NCBI RefSeq assembly: GCF_019285735.1
Contig: NZ_CP079107.1
Coordinates: forward strand, 1,550,001 to 1,614,000
Direction: 5' to 3'
Length of the DNA: 64,000 bases
Origin: Paeniglutamicibacter sp. Y32M11
GTDB lineage: Bacteria > Actinomycetota > Actinomycetes > Actinomycetales > Micrococcaceae
Shown: piece after piece, positions 10,894-19,201 of the stretch
How positions within the stretch are numbered: the first letter of the stretch is position 1
Layout: every line of letters starts with the position of its first letter
The notes under the pieces: generated by a model
The model's database searches: none
What the model was told of the DNA's origin: nothing
What the model saw: only the letters and a program-made list of their open reading frames with translations
Made by a program: the position numbers and the translations under genes

Positions 10894-11856
10894 TTAGCCG
10901 AAAAGTCCGGGCGCCACGAGCATCGTGGTGGGCAACGCCAAGAGTAAGAGCGCCGCAGCGAGGATCAAATCACGCACCGAGGCAGTCAACGGGGACTTGG
11001 GGGTAAGCAGTCTGCGTAGACGTTGCGAGGTTAACTCCTCGGTGGGAGCTCCGCCGGTGCCAGCGTTGGAGATTGCCGCCGGGGCCTTTGCATCGGGTTC
11101 TCCCAAGGCGCCGGTGGCAACCGTGAGCAATGCCCGAAGTAGTTCGGCCGGTGAGACCTCGCGCAGGGCCGCATCGTCGGCCAGCATCTCCACGAGATCT
11201 TGGACGGCGGTCAGTGCCAGCTTTGACGTGGGGAGCCAGGGGAGTGCGTCGTGCCAGGAAGTAAAGGCCAGCAGCAGTAGATCGTGGCGTTGCTCCAGAT
11301 GAGCCTTTTCATGGGCCAGAACTGCCTGGAGTTCTTCTTCGCTCAGGCGTTGGACAAGTCCTCGAGAAAGCACCGTGACGGAACCGGAAAAGCTCGGCAG
11401 GCAGTAAGCGATGGGAATTTCGTGGTCAAGTACGAGCGTTCCGGGGTTGAGCGTAGATTCCTGGGTGAGGAGGGAGAGAATATGGCGATGCCGAGATCGC
11501 TGCCGCGAGATCCGCCAGGCTGCCCTAATGAGGGTGAGTACCAAATGGAAGCCCAGCAGGGCTGCGGTGCTCAGGGCGAAAATGTGGATGGTTCCTGGGG
11601 AGGCAATGGACGGGTCGCCCAAAATGAGCTTGACCCCGCGCTCGAGGGCCGTCAAAAGTGTGTCGCCCAGAGAGTCCAGTCCCCAGAAAAGCATTGCTCC
11701 GATCATCGATAGTCCACCGGCCAGTGCGATCGATTGCCACATCACCATGGCGGCGAAGGGCGACCTGGCTGTCCATTGGGCACGCGAAAGCACAACAGGG
11801 ATGGGCCATGCCAACAAGATGGCCAGCCCTGCCAAGAGATATGAAGTCAGCAGCAC
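10894..11856 (-). CDS. blaR: BlaR/MecR-type M56 membrane metallopeptidase, short form
   Basis: 320-residue integral membrane protein with the M56 zinc peptidase motif HEKAH (His182, Glu183, His186) in AVLAHEKAHLEQRHD. Hydrophobic segments lie near residues 3-22, 36-58, 92-112 and 296-316. Unlike staphylococcal BlaR1 there is no penicillin-binding sensor domain, the same short layout I recall for M. tuberculosis Rv1845c, so its signal is unknown. Family role: cleaves the partner BlaI repressor when activated. The GTG start is 24 bp after the blaI stop with no clear ribosome site, suggesting translational coupling. Confidence 0.85.
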   Translation of the reverse strand: MLLTSYLLAGLAILLAWPIPVVLSRAQWTARSPFAAMVMWQSIALAGGLSMIGAMLFWGLDSLGDTLLTALERGVKLILGDPSIASPGTIHIFALSTAALLGFHLVLTLIRAAWRISRQRSRHRHILSLLTQESTLNPGTLVLDHEIPIAYCLPSFSGSVTVLSRGLVQRLSEEELQAVLAHEKAHLEQRHDLLLLAFTSWHDALPWLPTSKLALTAVQDLVEMLADDAALREVSPAELLRALLTVATGALGEPDAKAPAAISNAGTGGAPTEELTSQRLRRLLTPKSPLTASVRDLILAAALLLLALPTTMLVAPGLFG

Positions 11857-11880
11857 GTGGGGTGACCGTGCCGATTCTCG

Positions 11881-12255
11881 CTAGGCGCTACGTGGTGTTT
11901 CGAGAAGTACACGCAAAGACTGTGCTTCCTCGGCGGAAATTCCACCGATGAAGCGAGCCAACACGGCTTCGCGATCCAGCACGGTGCCTAGTGCTTCATT
12001 CATGAGGGATACGGTGTGCTCTTCGCGGCTCGTCACCGAGGTGTAACGGTGCGGGCGAATGTCACGTTCGCGGGCGACTAAGCCCTTCTTTTCCAGTCGT
12101 GCCAGCACCGTCAGGACGGTGGTCACGGCAAGTTCTTTGCCTTGTGCATCGCCGGGAGCGGCGAGTTGATCGCGAAGTTCATTGGCCGTGAGCGGGGATT
12201 GTGCATCCCAAAGTAGATCCATTACTGATCGTTCAAGGTCGCCAAGAGTGGCCAA
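11881..12255 (-). CDS. blaI: BlaI/MecI/CopY-type transcriptional repressor
   Basis: 124-residue winged-helix repressor. The N-terminal half matches the family (LERSVMDLLWDAQSPLTANE, then TTVLTVLARLEKKGLV as recognition helix and wing), and the C-terminal half is the dimerisation and cleavage region. The start appears to be TTG at 12255; the nearby ATG is out of frame. It heads a blaI-blaR operon and is divergent from cydA. Two inverted repeats at 12366-12382 and 12387-12405 are the obvious binding sites. Family knowledge: repressors of this group autoregulate and are inactivated by proteolysis through BlaR. Confidence 0.9.
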   Translation of the reverse strand: MATLGDLERSVMDLLWDAQSPLTANELRDQLAAPGDAQGKELAVTTVLTVLARLEKKGLVARERDIRPHRYTSVTSREEHTVSLMNEALGTVLDREAVLARFIGGISAEEAQSLRVLLETPRSA

Positions 12256-12365
12256 TCTTCATTCCTAACAAAGTATTCCAAGGCCCCTGCCTCGTAGGTA
12301 GGAACCGGCGGGCGTCGTGATATACATCGCCCGCTAGGTCCAGTTTACCGTGTTTCGGCGATATG

Positions 12366-12382
12366 TTCTACAGTGGGTAGAA
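12366..12382. promoter_or_regulatory. Candidate BlaI operator 1
   Basis: TTCTACAGTGGGTAGAA: perfect 6-bp half sites with a 5-base spacer. It overlaps the 3' end of TATGTT (12362-12367), a possible cydA -10. A possible minus-strand promoter for blaI (TAAACT, 12341-12346) would have its -35 in this repeat. Confidence 0.7.
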
Positions 12383-12386
12383 ACAA

Positions 12387-12405
12387 GTTCTACGGAACGT
12401 AGAAC
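12387..12405. promoter_or_regulatory. Candidate BlaI operator 2
   Basis: GTTCTACGGAACGTAGAAC: 7-bp half sites with the same 5-base spacer as operator 1. The centres of the two repeats are 22 bp apart, about two helical turns, so two dimers would sit on the same face of the DNA. It lies about 54 bp before the cydA start. Confidence 0.7.
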
Positions 12406-12458
12406 TTCAAGTTGCGGGCCGCACTGTACCCGCGAATTTCTGCATTGAAGGGCTTGGC

Positions 12459-14033
12459 ATGGATGCTCTGGAAATTGCCAGATGGCAATTTGGAATCACC
12501 ACCGTCTATCACTTCCTGATGGTTCCGCTGACGATTGGCCTGGGCCTAGTGGTCGCGGTACTTCAGACCGTCTGGCACCGCACCGGTCAGGAAGAATACC
12601 GCAGGATGACGAAGTTCTGGGGGAAACTCTTCCTCATCAACTTCATCATGGGCGTAGCCACCGGCATCGTTCAGGAATTCCAATTCGGTATGGCCTGGAG
12701 CGAATATAGCCGTTTTGTTGGAGACGTCTTCGGCGCCCCGCTGGCAATGGAAGCGCTACTCGCATTCTTCGTAGAATCAACATTCCTCGGATTGTGGATC
12801 TTCGGCTGGGACCGATTGCCCAAGCGCATCCACCTCGCCAGCATCTGGATCGCCTCGCTGGCCAGTATCTTCTCGGCCTACTTCATTCTTGTGGCCAATT
12901 CCTGGATGCAGCACCCCGTAGGAACAGAAATGGTGAACGGGCGCGCGGTCATGACCGACGCCTGGGCGGTCTTTACCAACAACACCGCACTGGTCACCTT
13001 CCCCCACACCATCTTCGGCGCCTTCGCCGTGGCAGGTGGATTCCTGCTCGGCATTTCCTGGTACCACCTCTACAAGCGGCGCCAAGGCGGAATCGATACC
13101 GTTGATGCGGCAGGCAACGTGGTCATTGGAGAGTCGGCCACCCTGGGTCGAAACCGCGACAAAGTCGACTACCAGGTCTGGATCAAGTCCCTTCGCATCG
13201 GCGCAACGGTCGCCATGGTCGCGTTTATGGGTGTTGCCCTATCCGGGCATGCCCAAGCACAGCTGATGATCGAGCAACAGCCCATGAAAATGGCTGCCGC
13301 GGAGGCCGCCTGCCACGACGGCACCGGCTTTTCCCTGCTCTCCGTCGGTGACCTGCGCAGTGGTGGGGCGACCACCTGCGACGACGTGGTCGGCGTCTTT
13401 GAAATCCCGGGGCTGCTCTCCTTCCTCGCCAACAACAACTTCACCACCGAAGTTAAGGGCGTCAACACACTGGTACCCGAATACCAGGCCAAATACGGGA
13501 CCCACCTTCCGGATGACCCGATGTACGGGGACCGCGCCGGTAGCGAAATCAACTACCTGCCGGTCATGGAAGTCACCTATTGGGGTTTCCGTCTGATGAT
13601 CACACTTGGTGGACTCTCCGCGGTTGCCGCAGCAGTGGCCCTATGGCTCACGCGTAAGGGGACCGTGCCGCACAGTAAATGGATCTCCCGTCTGGCACTG
13701 TTCGGTATGTTGGCACCCTTTGGTGCGAACTCCGCCGGTTGGATTTTCACCGAGATGGGCCGCCAACCCTTTGTGGTGGCACCGAATCCGAGCTTCGAGG
13801 GCATCGACCAGGTCTTCATGTATACGGCCGCGGCGGTTTCCCCGGGGGTGAGCGCGGGGGAGATGCTCTTCTCACTGATCAGCCTCACCTCGATCTATGC
13901 CTTCTTGCTGGTCGTTGAGGTCGTCCTGCTCACCCGCTACATTCGCGGTGGAATCGGCTCGGCCATGCCCGAGCTCCACGATCGCCCCGACGATGATCAG
14001 AAGGACACCGACGTGTTGTCCTTCGCCTACTGA
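12459..14033 (+). CDS. cydA: Cytochrome bd quinol oxidase subunit I
   Basis: Catalytic subunit of the high-affinity bd oxidase in the cytoplasmic membrane; oxidises quinol and reduces oxygen without pumping protons. His18 in TVYHFLMVPLTIGLG is the expected haem ligand of the high-spin site, His in FPHTIFGAFAVAGG the haem b558 ligand, and the Q-loop end reads GRQPF rather than the usual GRQPW. 524 residues, about nine membrane segments. ATG start with GAAGGG upstream. First gene of cydA-cydB-cydDC; the promoter region carries two BlaI-type repeats. Confidence 0.96.
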   Translation: MDALEIARWQFGITTVYHFLMVPLTIGLGLVVAVLQTVWHRTGQEEYRRMTKFWGKLFLINFIMGVATGIVQEFQFGMAWSEYSRFVGDVFGAPLAMEALLAFFVESTFLGLWIFGWDRLPKRIHLASIWIASLASIFSAYFILVANSWMQHPVGTEMVNGRAVMTDAWAVFTNNTALVTFPHTIFGAFAVAGGFLLGISWYHLYKRRQGGIDTVDAAGNVVIGESATLGRNRDKVDYQVWIKSLRIGATVAMVAFMGVALSGHAQAQLMIEQQPMKMAAAEAACHDGTGFSLLSVGDLRSGGATTCDDVVGVFEIPGLLSFLANNNFTTEVKGVNTLVPEYQAKYGTHLPDDPMYGDRAGSEINYLPVMEVTYWGFRLMITLGGLSAVAAAVALWLTRKGTVPHSKWISRLALFGMLAPFGANSAGWIFTEMGRQPFVVAPNPSFEGIDQVFMYTAAAVSPGVSAGEMLFSLISLTSIYAFLLVVEVVLLTRYIRGGIGSAMPELHDRPDDDQKDTDVLSFAY

Positions 14034-14063
14034 TCCTTCGAAATCGAAGAAAGGATACTTTCC

Positions 14064-15086
14064 GTGGAATTTCTACCCACCTTGTGGTTCATCCTCATCG
14101 CCGTACTCTGGGGCGGCTACCTCTTCCTCGAAGGCTTCGACTTGGGTGTAGGCATGCTCATGAAAACCTTCGCCAAAAATGAAAAGCAACGCCGGGTGCT
14201 GCTCAATACCGTCGGCCCCGTCTGGGACGGCAACGAAGTCTGGCTGATCACCGCCGGCGCGGCAACCTTCGCCGCGTTCCCATACTGGTATGCCTCGCTC
14301 TTCTCTGCCCTGTACATCCCGCTGACGCTCGTTCTGATAGCGCTAATCTTCCGTGCCGTGGCATTCGAATATCGGGGCAAGGCACAAACCTCCGCAACAC
14401 GAAACGCCTGGGACTGGGCCATTGCGCTGGGCTCCTTCACCGCAGCCTTCGGCGTCGGGGCGATGCTGGCACTGAGCACCACGGGACTCCCGTTGAACGC
14501 CAACGGCGACCGGGTGGGTGGGCCCTTCGCATGGTTTACCGGGTACGCGGTCCTCGGCGGGCTCGGGGTGGTGGCCTTCTGCCTCCTCCAGGCCCTGGCC
14601 TTCTTGGGTTTGAAGACCGACGGCGAGATTCGACACCGGGCCGGCAAACTGCTGGGTCGCTGGCTCCCGGTAGGCCTCGCCCCGTTGGCTGCCTGGGCGA
14701 TTGCCGTGGCCTTGCTCAACCACAGCGCCGCGGCCCTCGCCCCGTTGGCCGTGGCCGTGGCAGCGCTACTCTTCGCCTGGATCCACGCCCGCAAAAACCA
14801 TGAGGGCCGCGCCTTTATTGCGATGGGCATCTTTCTACTGGCCGGGGTTGGCACGATCTTCCTCGCCGCCTATCCCAACGTCCTACCCTCCACCATCGAT
14901 CCGGCCTACAACCTGACGGTGTTCAATGCCTCCTCATCGCCCTACACGCTGCGGCTTATGAGCGTCGTGGCGGCGATCGGACTGCCGCTGGTCCTGGCCT
15001 ACCAGAGCTGGACCTACTGGGTATTCCGCAAGCGCATCATTGAGGCGCACATCCCCGATGCTCACGCCGTGACCCCCATCGTCTGA
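14064..15086 (+). CDS. cydB: Cytochrome bd quinol oxidase subunit II
   Basis: 340-residue membrane protein, partner of CydA in the bd oxidase dimer. The N-terminus (LWFILIAVLWGGYLFLEGFD) and the GPVWDGNEVWLI segment are diagnostic. About eight to nine hydrophobic segments. GTG start with GAAAGGA upstream, 30 bp after cydA. The following cydDC gene is 24 bp downstream, consistent with one operon. Confidence 0.96.
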   Translation: MEFLPTLWFILIAVLWGGYLFLEGFDLGVGMLMKTFAKNEKQRRVLLNTVGPVWDGNEVWLITAGAATFAAFPYWYASLFSALYIPLTLVLIALIFRAVAFEYRGKAQTSATRNAWDWAIALGSFTAAFGVGAMLALSTTGLPLNANGDRVGGPFAWFTGYAVLGGLGVVAFCLLQALAFLGLKTDGEIRHRAGKLLGRWLPVGLAPLAAWAIAVALLNHSAAALAPLAVAVAALLFAWIHARKNHEGRAFIAMGIFLLAGVGTIFLAAYPNVLPSTIDPAYNLTVFNASSSPYTLRLMSVVAAIGLPLVLAYQSWTYWVFRKRIIEAHIPDAHAVTPIV

Positions 15087-15110
15087 CCCAGGCCAGGAGA
15101 AAACCGCACC

Positions 15111-18100
15111 GTGAAACCCATACTCCCCGCAGGCACAGGTTCCCGCATGGTTCTGGCCCTGCTCGGCGGCCTCGCCGCACTCAAGGCCGTAGGCCTGGTG
15201 CTCATCGCCGATGCCCTTGCCACAGCCATCAGCCAGCTCGCGGCCGGCGGGGAGCTGGATCTCCAGCGCCTGCTGGTGCTGGGCCTGATCGGCACCCTGC
15301 TGCGGGCCGGCGCGGTGTGGGGCACCGAATTGGCTGCGCACCGCGCGGGGCTCGGTGCCAAGGAACAACTGCGCTCCAAACTTCTGGCCACGGGCCTGCG
15401 CGGCAGGGTTTCCGGGACCGACCCGGGCCAGGGGGCACTGGCAGCGCTGGCCAGCCGTGGGTTGGACGGGCTGGATAACTACTACACCAAGTACCTTCCA
15501 GCATTGGTCGCTACCCTCGTGATCCCGATTGTCATCGGGGTACGGATCCTGCTGGCCGACTGGGTATCGGCGCTCATTGTGGTGCTCACGGTGCCGTTGA
15601 TCCCGGTCTTCATGATCCTGATCGGACTGCACACCCAGGACCGCATTAAGGCGGCGGCCGCCGGGATGGATCGGATCTCGAACCACCTGCTGGAATTGGC
15701 GCAGGGATTGCCGGCCCTGATCGGTCTCCGCCGAGCCAAGGGAAAGGGCCGTGCCCTGGCCAAGGTCTCCGAGGACTACCGCGAATCCAGCATGAAAACG
15801 CTACGCACCGCCTTCCTCTCCGGACTGGCCCTGGAACTGATTGCCACGATCTCCGTCGCGGTGGTCGCGGTGTTTATCGGCGTGCGCCTGGTCTACGGGC
15901 ATATGGGTCTGGAAGCAGGGCTGCTCGCGCTGATCCTCGCCCCGGAATGCTACCTGCCGCTGCGTGCCTTGGGTGCAGCATTCCATGCCTCCGAGGATGG
16001 AGTTGAGGCGCTGCAACGCACGGAGGGTTTCATCAATTCGGGCACTGTTGTGGCACCCTCCGCCACCGGTCCGGCACCGGCAGCTTCCCCCGCAGTCTTG
16101 GTTCTGGAAAATGTCTCGGTCCGGCACGCCGGACGTACCGAAGCGGTTCTCAAGGACCTGAACCTAGAACTGTCAGCCGGATCGGTGTTGGTGCTGGATG
16201 CCGCCAGCGGCAGCGGGAAAACCACCCTTTTGCAGGCCGTGCTCGGGCTGCTTGAATCGGGGGCGGAAGTCACCGGAAGCATCCAGCTGGATCCGGCGCG
16301 CACCGTGTTCATCTCCCAGCACCCGAGGTTCACCGAGGCCACCGTCGCAGCGGAAATCCGCCTGCATGCGGGCGCGGCACTGACCGAGGCCACCCTCCAG
16401 AAGGTGCTGAAGGATGCGAATATCACGCATTTGGCGGACCGAAACCTGATGGACTGCAGCCCGGGGGAGCTGCGCCGCATCGCCGTGGCTCGGGCCCTGG
16501 CAGCGGTGGCTGCCAATCCACGGATCAACCTGGTGCTGGCCGATGAACCGACGGCACACCTCGATGCGAACTCCGCCCAGCGTATCCGCGTGGCCATGAC
16601 AGGACTGCGCCCACGGTGCGCGCTGCTGGTGGCCTCCCACGACCGCGACCTGGCCGCCATGCTGCGCCGAGAGGTCGGCGAGTCGCCTGCTGAGATCCTT
16701 TACCTCGCTGCCGCAGATGAGAACGGCACGCACCCTGATGCCGCCCACGCAGAGGCTGCGCCCGCACCACTTTCAGCCGCTCAGTCCCGTGCGGTGACGG
16801 ATAAGCGGCGTGCTGCCCACTGGCGTTTGCTGGGTTCGATGCCCTGGTTCCGCCGCGGCATGTTGCCAGGACTACTGCTGGCCGCGGCCGCAGCGATCTT
16901 CGGCGCCGGGCTCACCGGGGTCTCCGGCTGGCTGATTGTCACCGCCAGCCATCAACCCCCGATGCTGCACCTGATGGTCGCCATTGTGGGGGTGCGCGCC
17001 TTCGGCATCGGACGCGCGGTGCTGCGTTACACGGAGCAATTGCGGGTGCATGACGCGGTGTTGGGCTTCGCTTCGAACCTGCGCCAGCGACTCTGGGACG
17101 CACTGGTCGCCCAACCCCACGGCTGGGGCCGACTCACCCGCTCCGGTGCCGCTCTGGGCCACCTGATCGCCGAGGTTGATGAGGTGCGCGACGCCGTGCC
17201 CCGGGTCGTGGTTCCGCCGGTGGCCGGGATCGCCACCTGGCTGGCCGTCACCATAGGGATCGGTTTCTGGACCCCCGCCGCCCTGCCACTGGCGCTCGGG
17301 CTGGGGCTCACCGCCTTCCTGCTGTTGCCACTGGCGGTACTTGCGGTGGAAAGGCACAGCACCGTGGAAACCAGCAAGCACCGCATGTGGCTGGGAGCCC
17401 GGGTGCCCACGCTGCTGCGTGCGGCCGGGGACCTGCGGGCCAACGCGGCGACCGAACGCGCCTTGGCGGAGTTTTCCGCCGCCGATGCCCGGGCCACGGG
17501 ATCGCTGCGGGCCGCGGCCCGCGGTGCCGCACTGGCCCAGGGTGGGGCGGTGCTGCTCTCCTCGGCGGCGGCCGTGCTGGCCGTGGGGCTGGTGGGCAGC
17601 GGTGGAGAGGCAGCGGCGGTTGCCGGCCTGCTGTTGTTGGCCCTGGGCGAGCCCATCGCGAACACGGCCGCCTCGGTGCAGCAGCTGCCACAACTAAACG
17701 ACGTGCTCCGGCGCGTGTGGGGCAACCTCGCGGGGGAGACGCCCACGTCCCGCGACGATGATGCCCAAGCGCCTGCCGGTGTCCCGAATGCCCCGATGGG
17801 CATCCGCCTGCGCGATGCCAGTGCCGGTTGGGAACCGGGTGCGCCGGTCTTCGAGAATGCAAATGTGGAGGTAGCATCCGGAAGCTGGGTGGGACTGACC
17901 GGTCCCTCGGGTTCGGGGAAATCCACGATGCTGGCCACCTTCCTCGGGGCCCTGGCACCGTTGGCCGGCAGCCTACAAGTCAGGCACGGCCAGGACGATT
18001 GGGTCGATGCCACGGCGGCCGATGTCGCGGCGGTGACCTGGTGCCCGCAGGAGGCCCACCTCTTTGACTCCTCGGTCCGTTCCAACCTCGGCTTGGGTCG

Positions 18101-18473
18101 TGAACTCGATGACCAGCCCACCGACGGTGAGCTGCGAAGGGTGCTGGAACAGATCGGCCTGGCACGGTGGCTCACGACCCTGCCCGGTGGGCTGGATGAA
18201 CGCATCGGCTCGGGCGGTCACCATCTCTCGGGCGGACAGCGCCAACGCCTGGCCGTGGCTCGCGCCCTTCTCGCCCGGTCCAAGGTGCTCCTGCTCGATG
18301 AACCGACCGCCCACCTGGGCGCCGACGAAGCCGTCGAATTGATGGCGGACCTGCGCGGGGCGCTGCGCGACTGCGCGGTAGTGGTCGTTACCCACGATGC
18401 CGCCGTCGCGGCCCTGGCAGATCACGTCGTGAACCTGAGCGAGCTGAAGACCCGGGTGCCGGCGGGAGTCTGA
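15111..18473 (+). CDS. cydDC: CydDC fusion: heterodimeric-type ABC exporter in one polypeptide
   Basis: Cysteine/glutathione-type thiol exporter needed for cytochrome bd assembly, here a single 1120-residue chain. The CydD half has membrane segments (about 1-300) and an ATPase with ASGSGKTTLL (about 363-372), a degenerate signature CSPGELRR and LVLADEPTAHLD. A linker near 545-565 leads to the CydC half: membrane segments 580-860, Walker A GPSGSGKSTML (about 930), canonical LSGGQRQRLAVARALL and LLLDEPTAHL. The degenerate first signature means one of the two ATP sites has a non-canonical signature motif. GTG start with AGGAGA. In mycothiol-containing actinobacteria the exported thiol is not settled. 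Confidence 0.93.
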   Translation: MKPILPAGTGSRMVLALLGGLAALKAVGLVLIADALATAISQLAAGGELDLQRLLVLGLIGTLLRAGAVWGTELAAHRAGLGAKEQLRSKLLATGLRGRVSGTDPGQGALAALASRGLDGLDNYYTKYLPALVATLVIPIVIGVRILLADWVSALIVVLTVPLIPVFMILIGLHTQDRIKAAAAGMDRISNHLLELAQGLPALIGLRRAKGKGRALAKVSEDYRESSMKTLRTAFLSGLALELIATISVAVVAVFIGVRLVYGHMGLEAGLLALILAPECYLPLRALGAAFHASEDGVEALQRTEGFINSGTVVAPSATGPAPAASPAVLVLENVSVRHAGRTEAVLKDLNLELSAGSVLVLDAASGSGKTTLLQAVLGLLESGAEVTGSIQLDPARTVFISQHPRFTEATVAAEIRLHAGAALTEATLQKVLKDANITHLADRNLMDCSPGELRRIAVARALAAVAANPRINLVLADEPTAHLDANSAQRIRVAMTGLRPRCALLVASHDRDLAAMLRREVGESPAEILYLAAADENGTHPDAAHAEAAPAPLSAAQSRAVTDKRRAAHWRLLGSMPWFRRGMLPGLLLAAAAAIFGAGLTGVSGWLIVTASHQPPMLHLMVAIVGVRAFGIGRAVLRYTEQLRVHDAVLGFASNLRQRLWDALVAQPHGWGRLTRSGAALGHLIAEVDEVRDAVPRVVVPPVAGIATWLAVTIGIGFWTPAALPLALGLGLTAFLLLPLAVLAVERHSTVETSKHRMWLGARVPTLLRAAGDLRANAATERALAEFSAADARATGSLRAAARGAALAQGGAVLLSSAAAVLAVGLVGSGGEAAAVAGLLLLALGEPIANTAASVQQLPQLNDVLRRVWGNLAGETPTSRDDDAQAPAGVPNAPMGIRLRDASAGWEPGAPVFENANVEVASGSWVGLTGPSGSGKSTMLATFLGALAPLAGSLQVRHGQDDWVDATAADVAAVTWCPQEAHLFDSSVRSNLGLGRELDDQPTDGELRRVLEQIGLARWLTTLPGGLDERIGSGGHHLSGGQRQRLAVARALLARSKVLLLDEPTAHLGADEAVELMADLRGALRDCAVVVVTHDAAVAALADHVVNLSELKTRVPAGV

Positions 18474-18510
18474 TCCTCGACTCCGGGCGGACGTCGTCGG
18501 TGACCCGGGT

Positions 18511-18567
18511 GAAGCCCGCGGCACCTGCCCGTTCATGCGGCTATTTGCCGGCGGCGTCGCGGGCTTC
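18511..18567. repeat. Inverted repeat after cydDC
   Basis: 10-bp arms GAAGCCCGCG (18511-18520) and CGCGGGCTTC (18558-18567). The right arm is inside the 3' end of the convergent gene. It may act as a terminator for cydDC, but the 37-base loop and lack of a T-run make this weak. Confidence 0.35.
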
Positions 18568-19059
18568 GAGGGCGGTCACGATCGCAGACACATCGAAGGT
18601 CCTGGAGTTCAGTTCGATCACCACACCGTGAATGCTCCAAATCTTGAGGAAGGGCTGGATCCCTCGACGCAGGTAGACATAACGCTCGACGTCGTGATAC
18701 CGGATTGTTCGGACATAGCGGAAGGCGGTACGGAGGACGACTTCATCTTCTCGAATGATGAGATACCAGTTGGCGTAGATGAACACCAGGAACGATCCGG
18801 CAAGGAATAAGACGAATCCGCAGATCTGCATCGGCAGGGCGTCGCCGGATTCCACGCCGCTCCACGAAGAGACGAGGATGAACAACAGCCCGATTAATAG
18901 CACCAACCAACCGATGATCGCAACGATTTTCGGCTGTCGGATCGCCTCCCTGATCTTCTTGTCCCTGTTCGGCCAGCGCTTTGACGACCATCCGATGAAC
19001 GTGATCAGGGAAAAAACGAATACGCCGATCCCGATGTACCACCAGGTCGTTTCCGGCAT
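18541..19059 (-). CDS. Unknown small membrane protein with PH-like C-terminal domain
   Basis: 172 residues. An N-terminal membrane segment (about 6-24), then a charged loop, then two hydrophobic segments (about 45-65 and 76-97), then a soluble beta-rich tail (YLIIREDEVVLRTAFRYVRT, WSIHGVVIELNSRTFDV) that resembles the bacterial PH-like domains after membrane hairpins. I do not recognise a named family. ATG at 19059 is preceded by AAAGAGG; the longer frame to 19140 lacks support. A perfect 19-bp palindrome lies 25 bp upstream. Confidence 0.65.
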   Translation of the reverse strand: MPETTWWYIGIGVFVFSLITFIGWSSKRWPNRDKKIREAIRQPKIVAIIGWLVLLIGLLFILVSSWSGVESGDALPMQICGFVLFLAGSFLVFIYANWYLIIREDEVVLRTAFRYVRTIRYHDVERYVYLRRGIQPFLKIWSIHGVVIELNSRTFDVSAIVTALEARDAAGK

Positions 19060-19083
19060 GCCAAACCTCTTTCGTGGGGGAAA

Positions 19084-19102
19084 CATCGTGCACTGCACGA
19101 TG
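19084..19102. promoter_or_regulatory. Perfect 19-bp palindrome
   Basis: CATCGTGCACTGCACGATG, two 9-bp arms around a single C. It lies 25 bp upstream of the membrane-protein start (19059). This symmetry and tight centre fit a dimeric regulator site better than a terminator. Confidence 0.5.
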
Positions 19103-19129
19103 ATACGCGGACGGTCGGGCGCGCAGAGA

Positions 19130-19177
19130 GCAAGCGCCACCTCCGTCCCCTGCGGCAGGAACGGGTGCGGCGCTTGC
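19130..19177 (-). terminator. Possible parC terminator
   Basis: 9-bp arms GCAAGCGCC (19130-19138) and GGCGCTTGC (19169-19177), 24 bp beyond the parC stop on its strand. The loop is 30 bases and no U-tract follows. Confidence 0.45.
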
Positions 19178-19201
19178 CGTGGCTGGTGCCCGTGTTTGCT
19201 G

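Noticed and set aside
16872-17693. 273-codon minus-strand ORF within cydDC
   Set aside because: Gly/Gln/His-rich antisense shadow of the CydC part.
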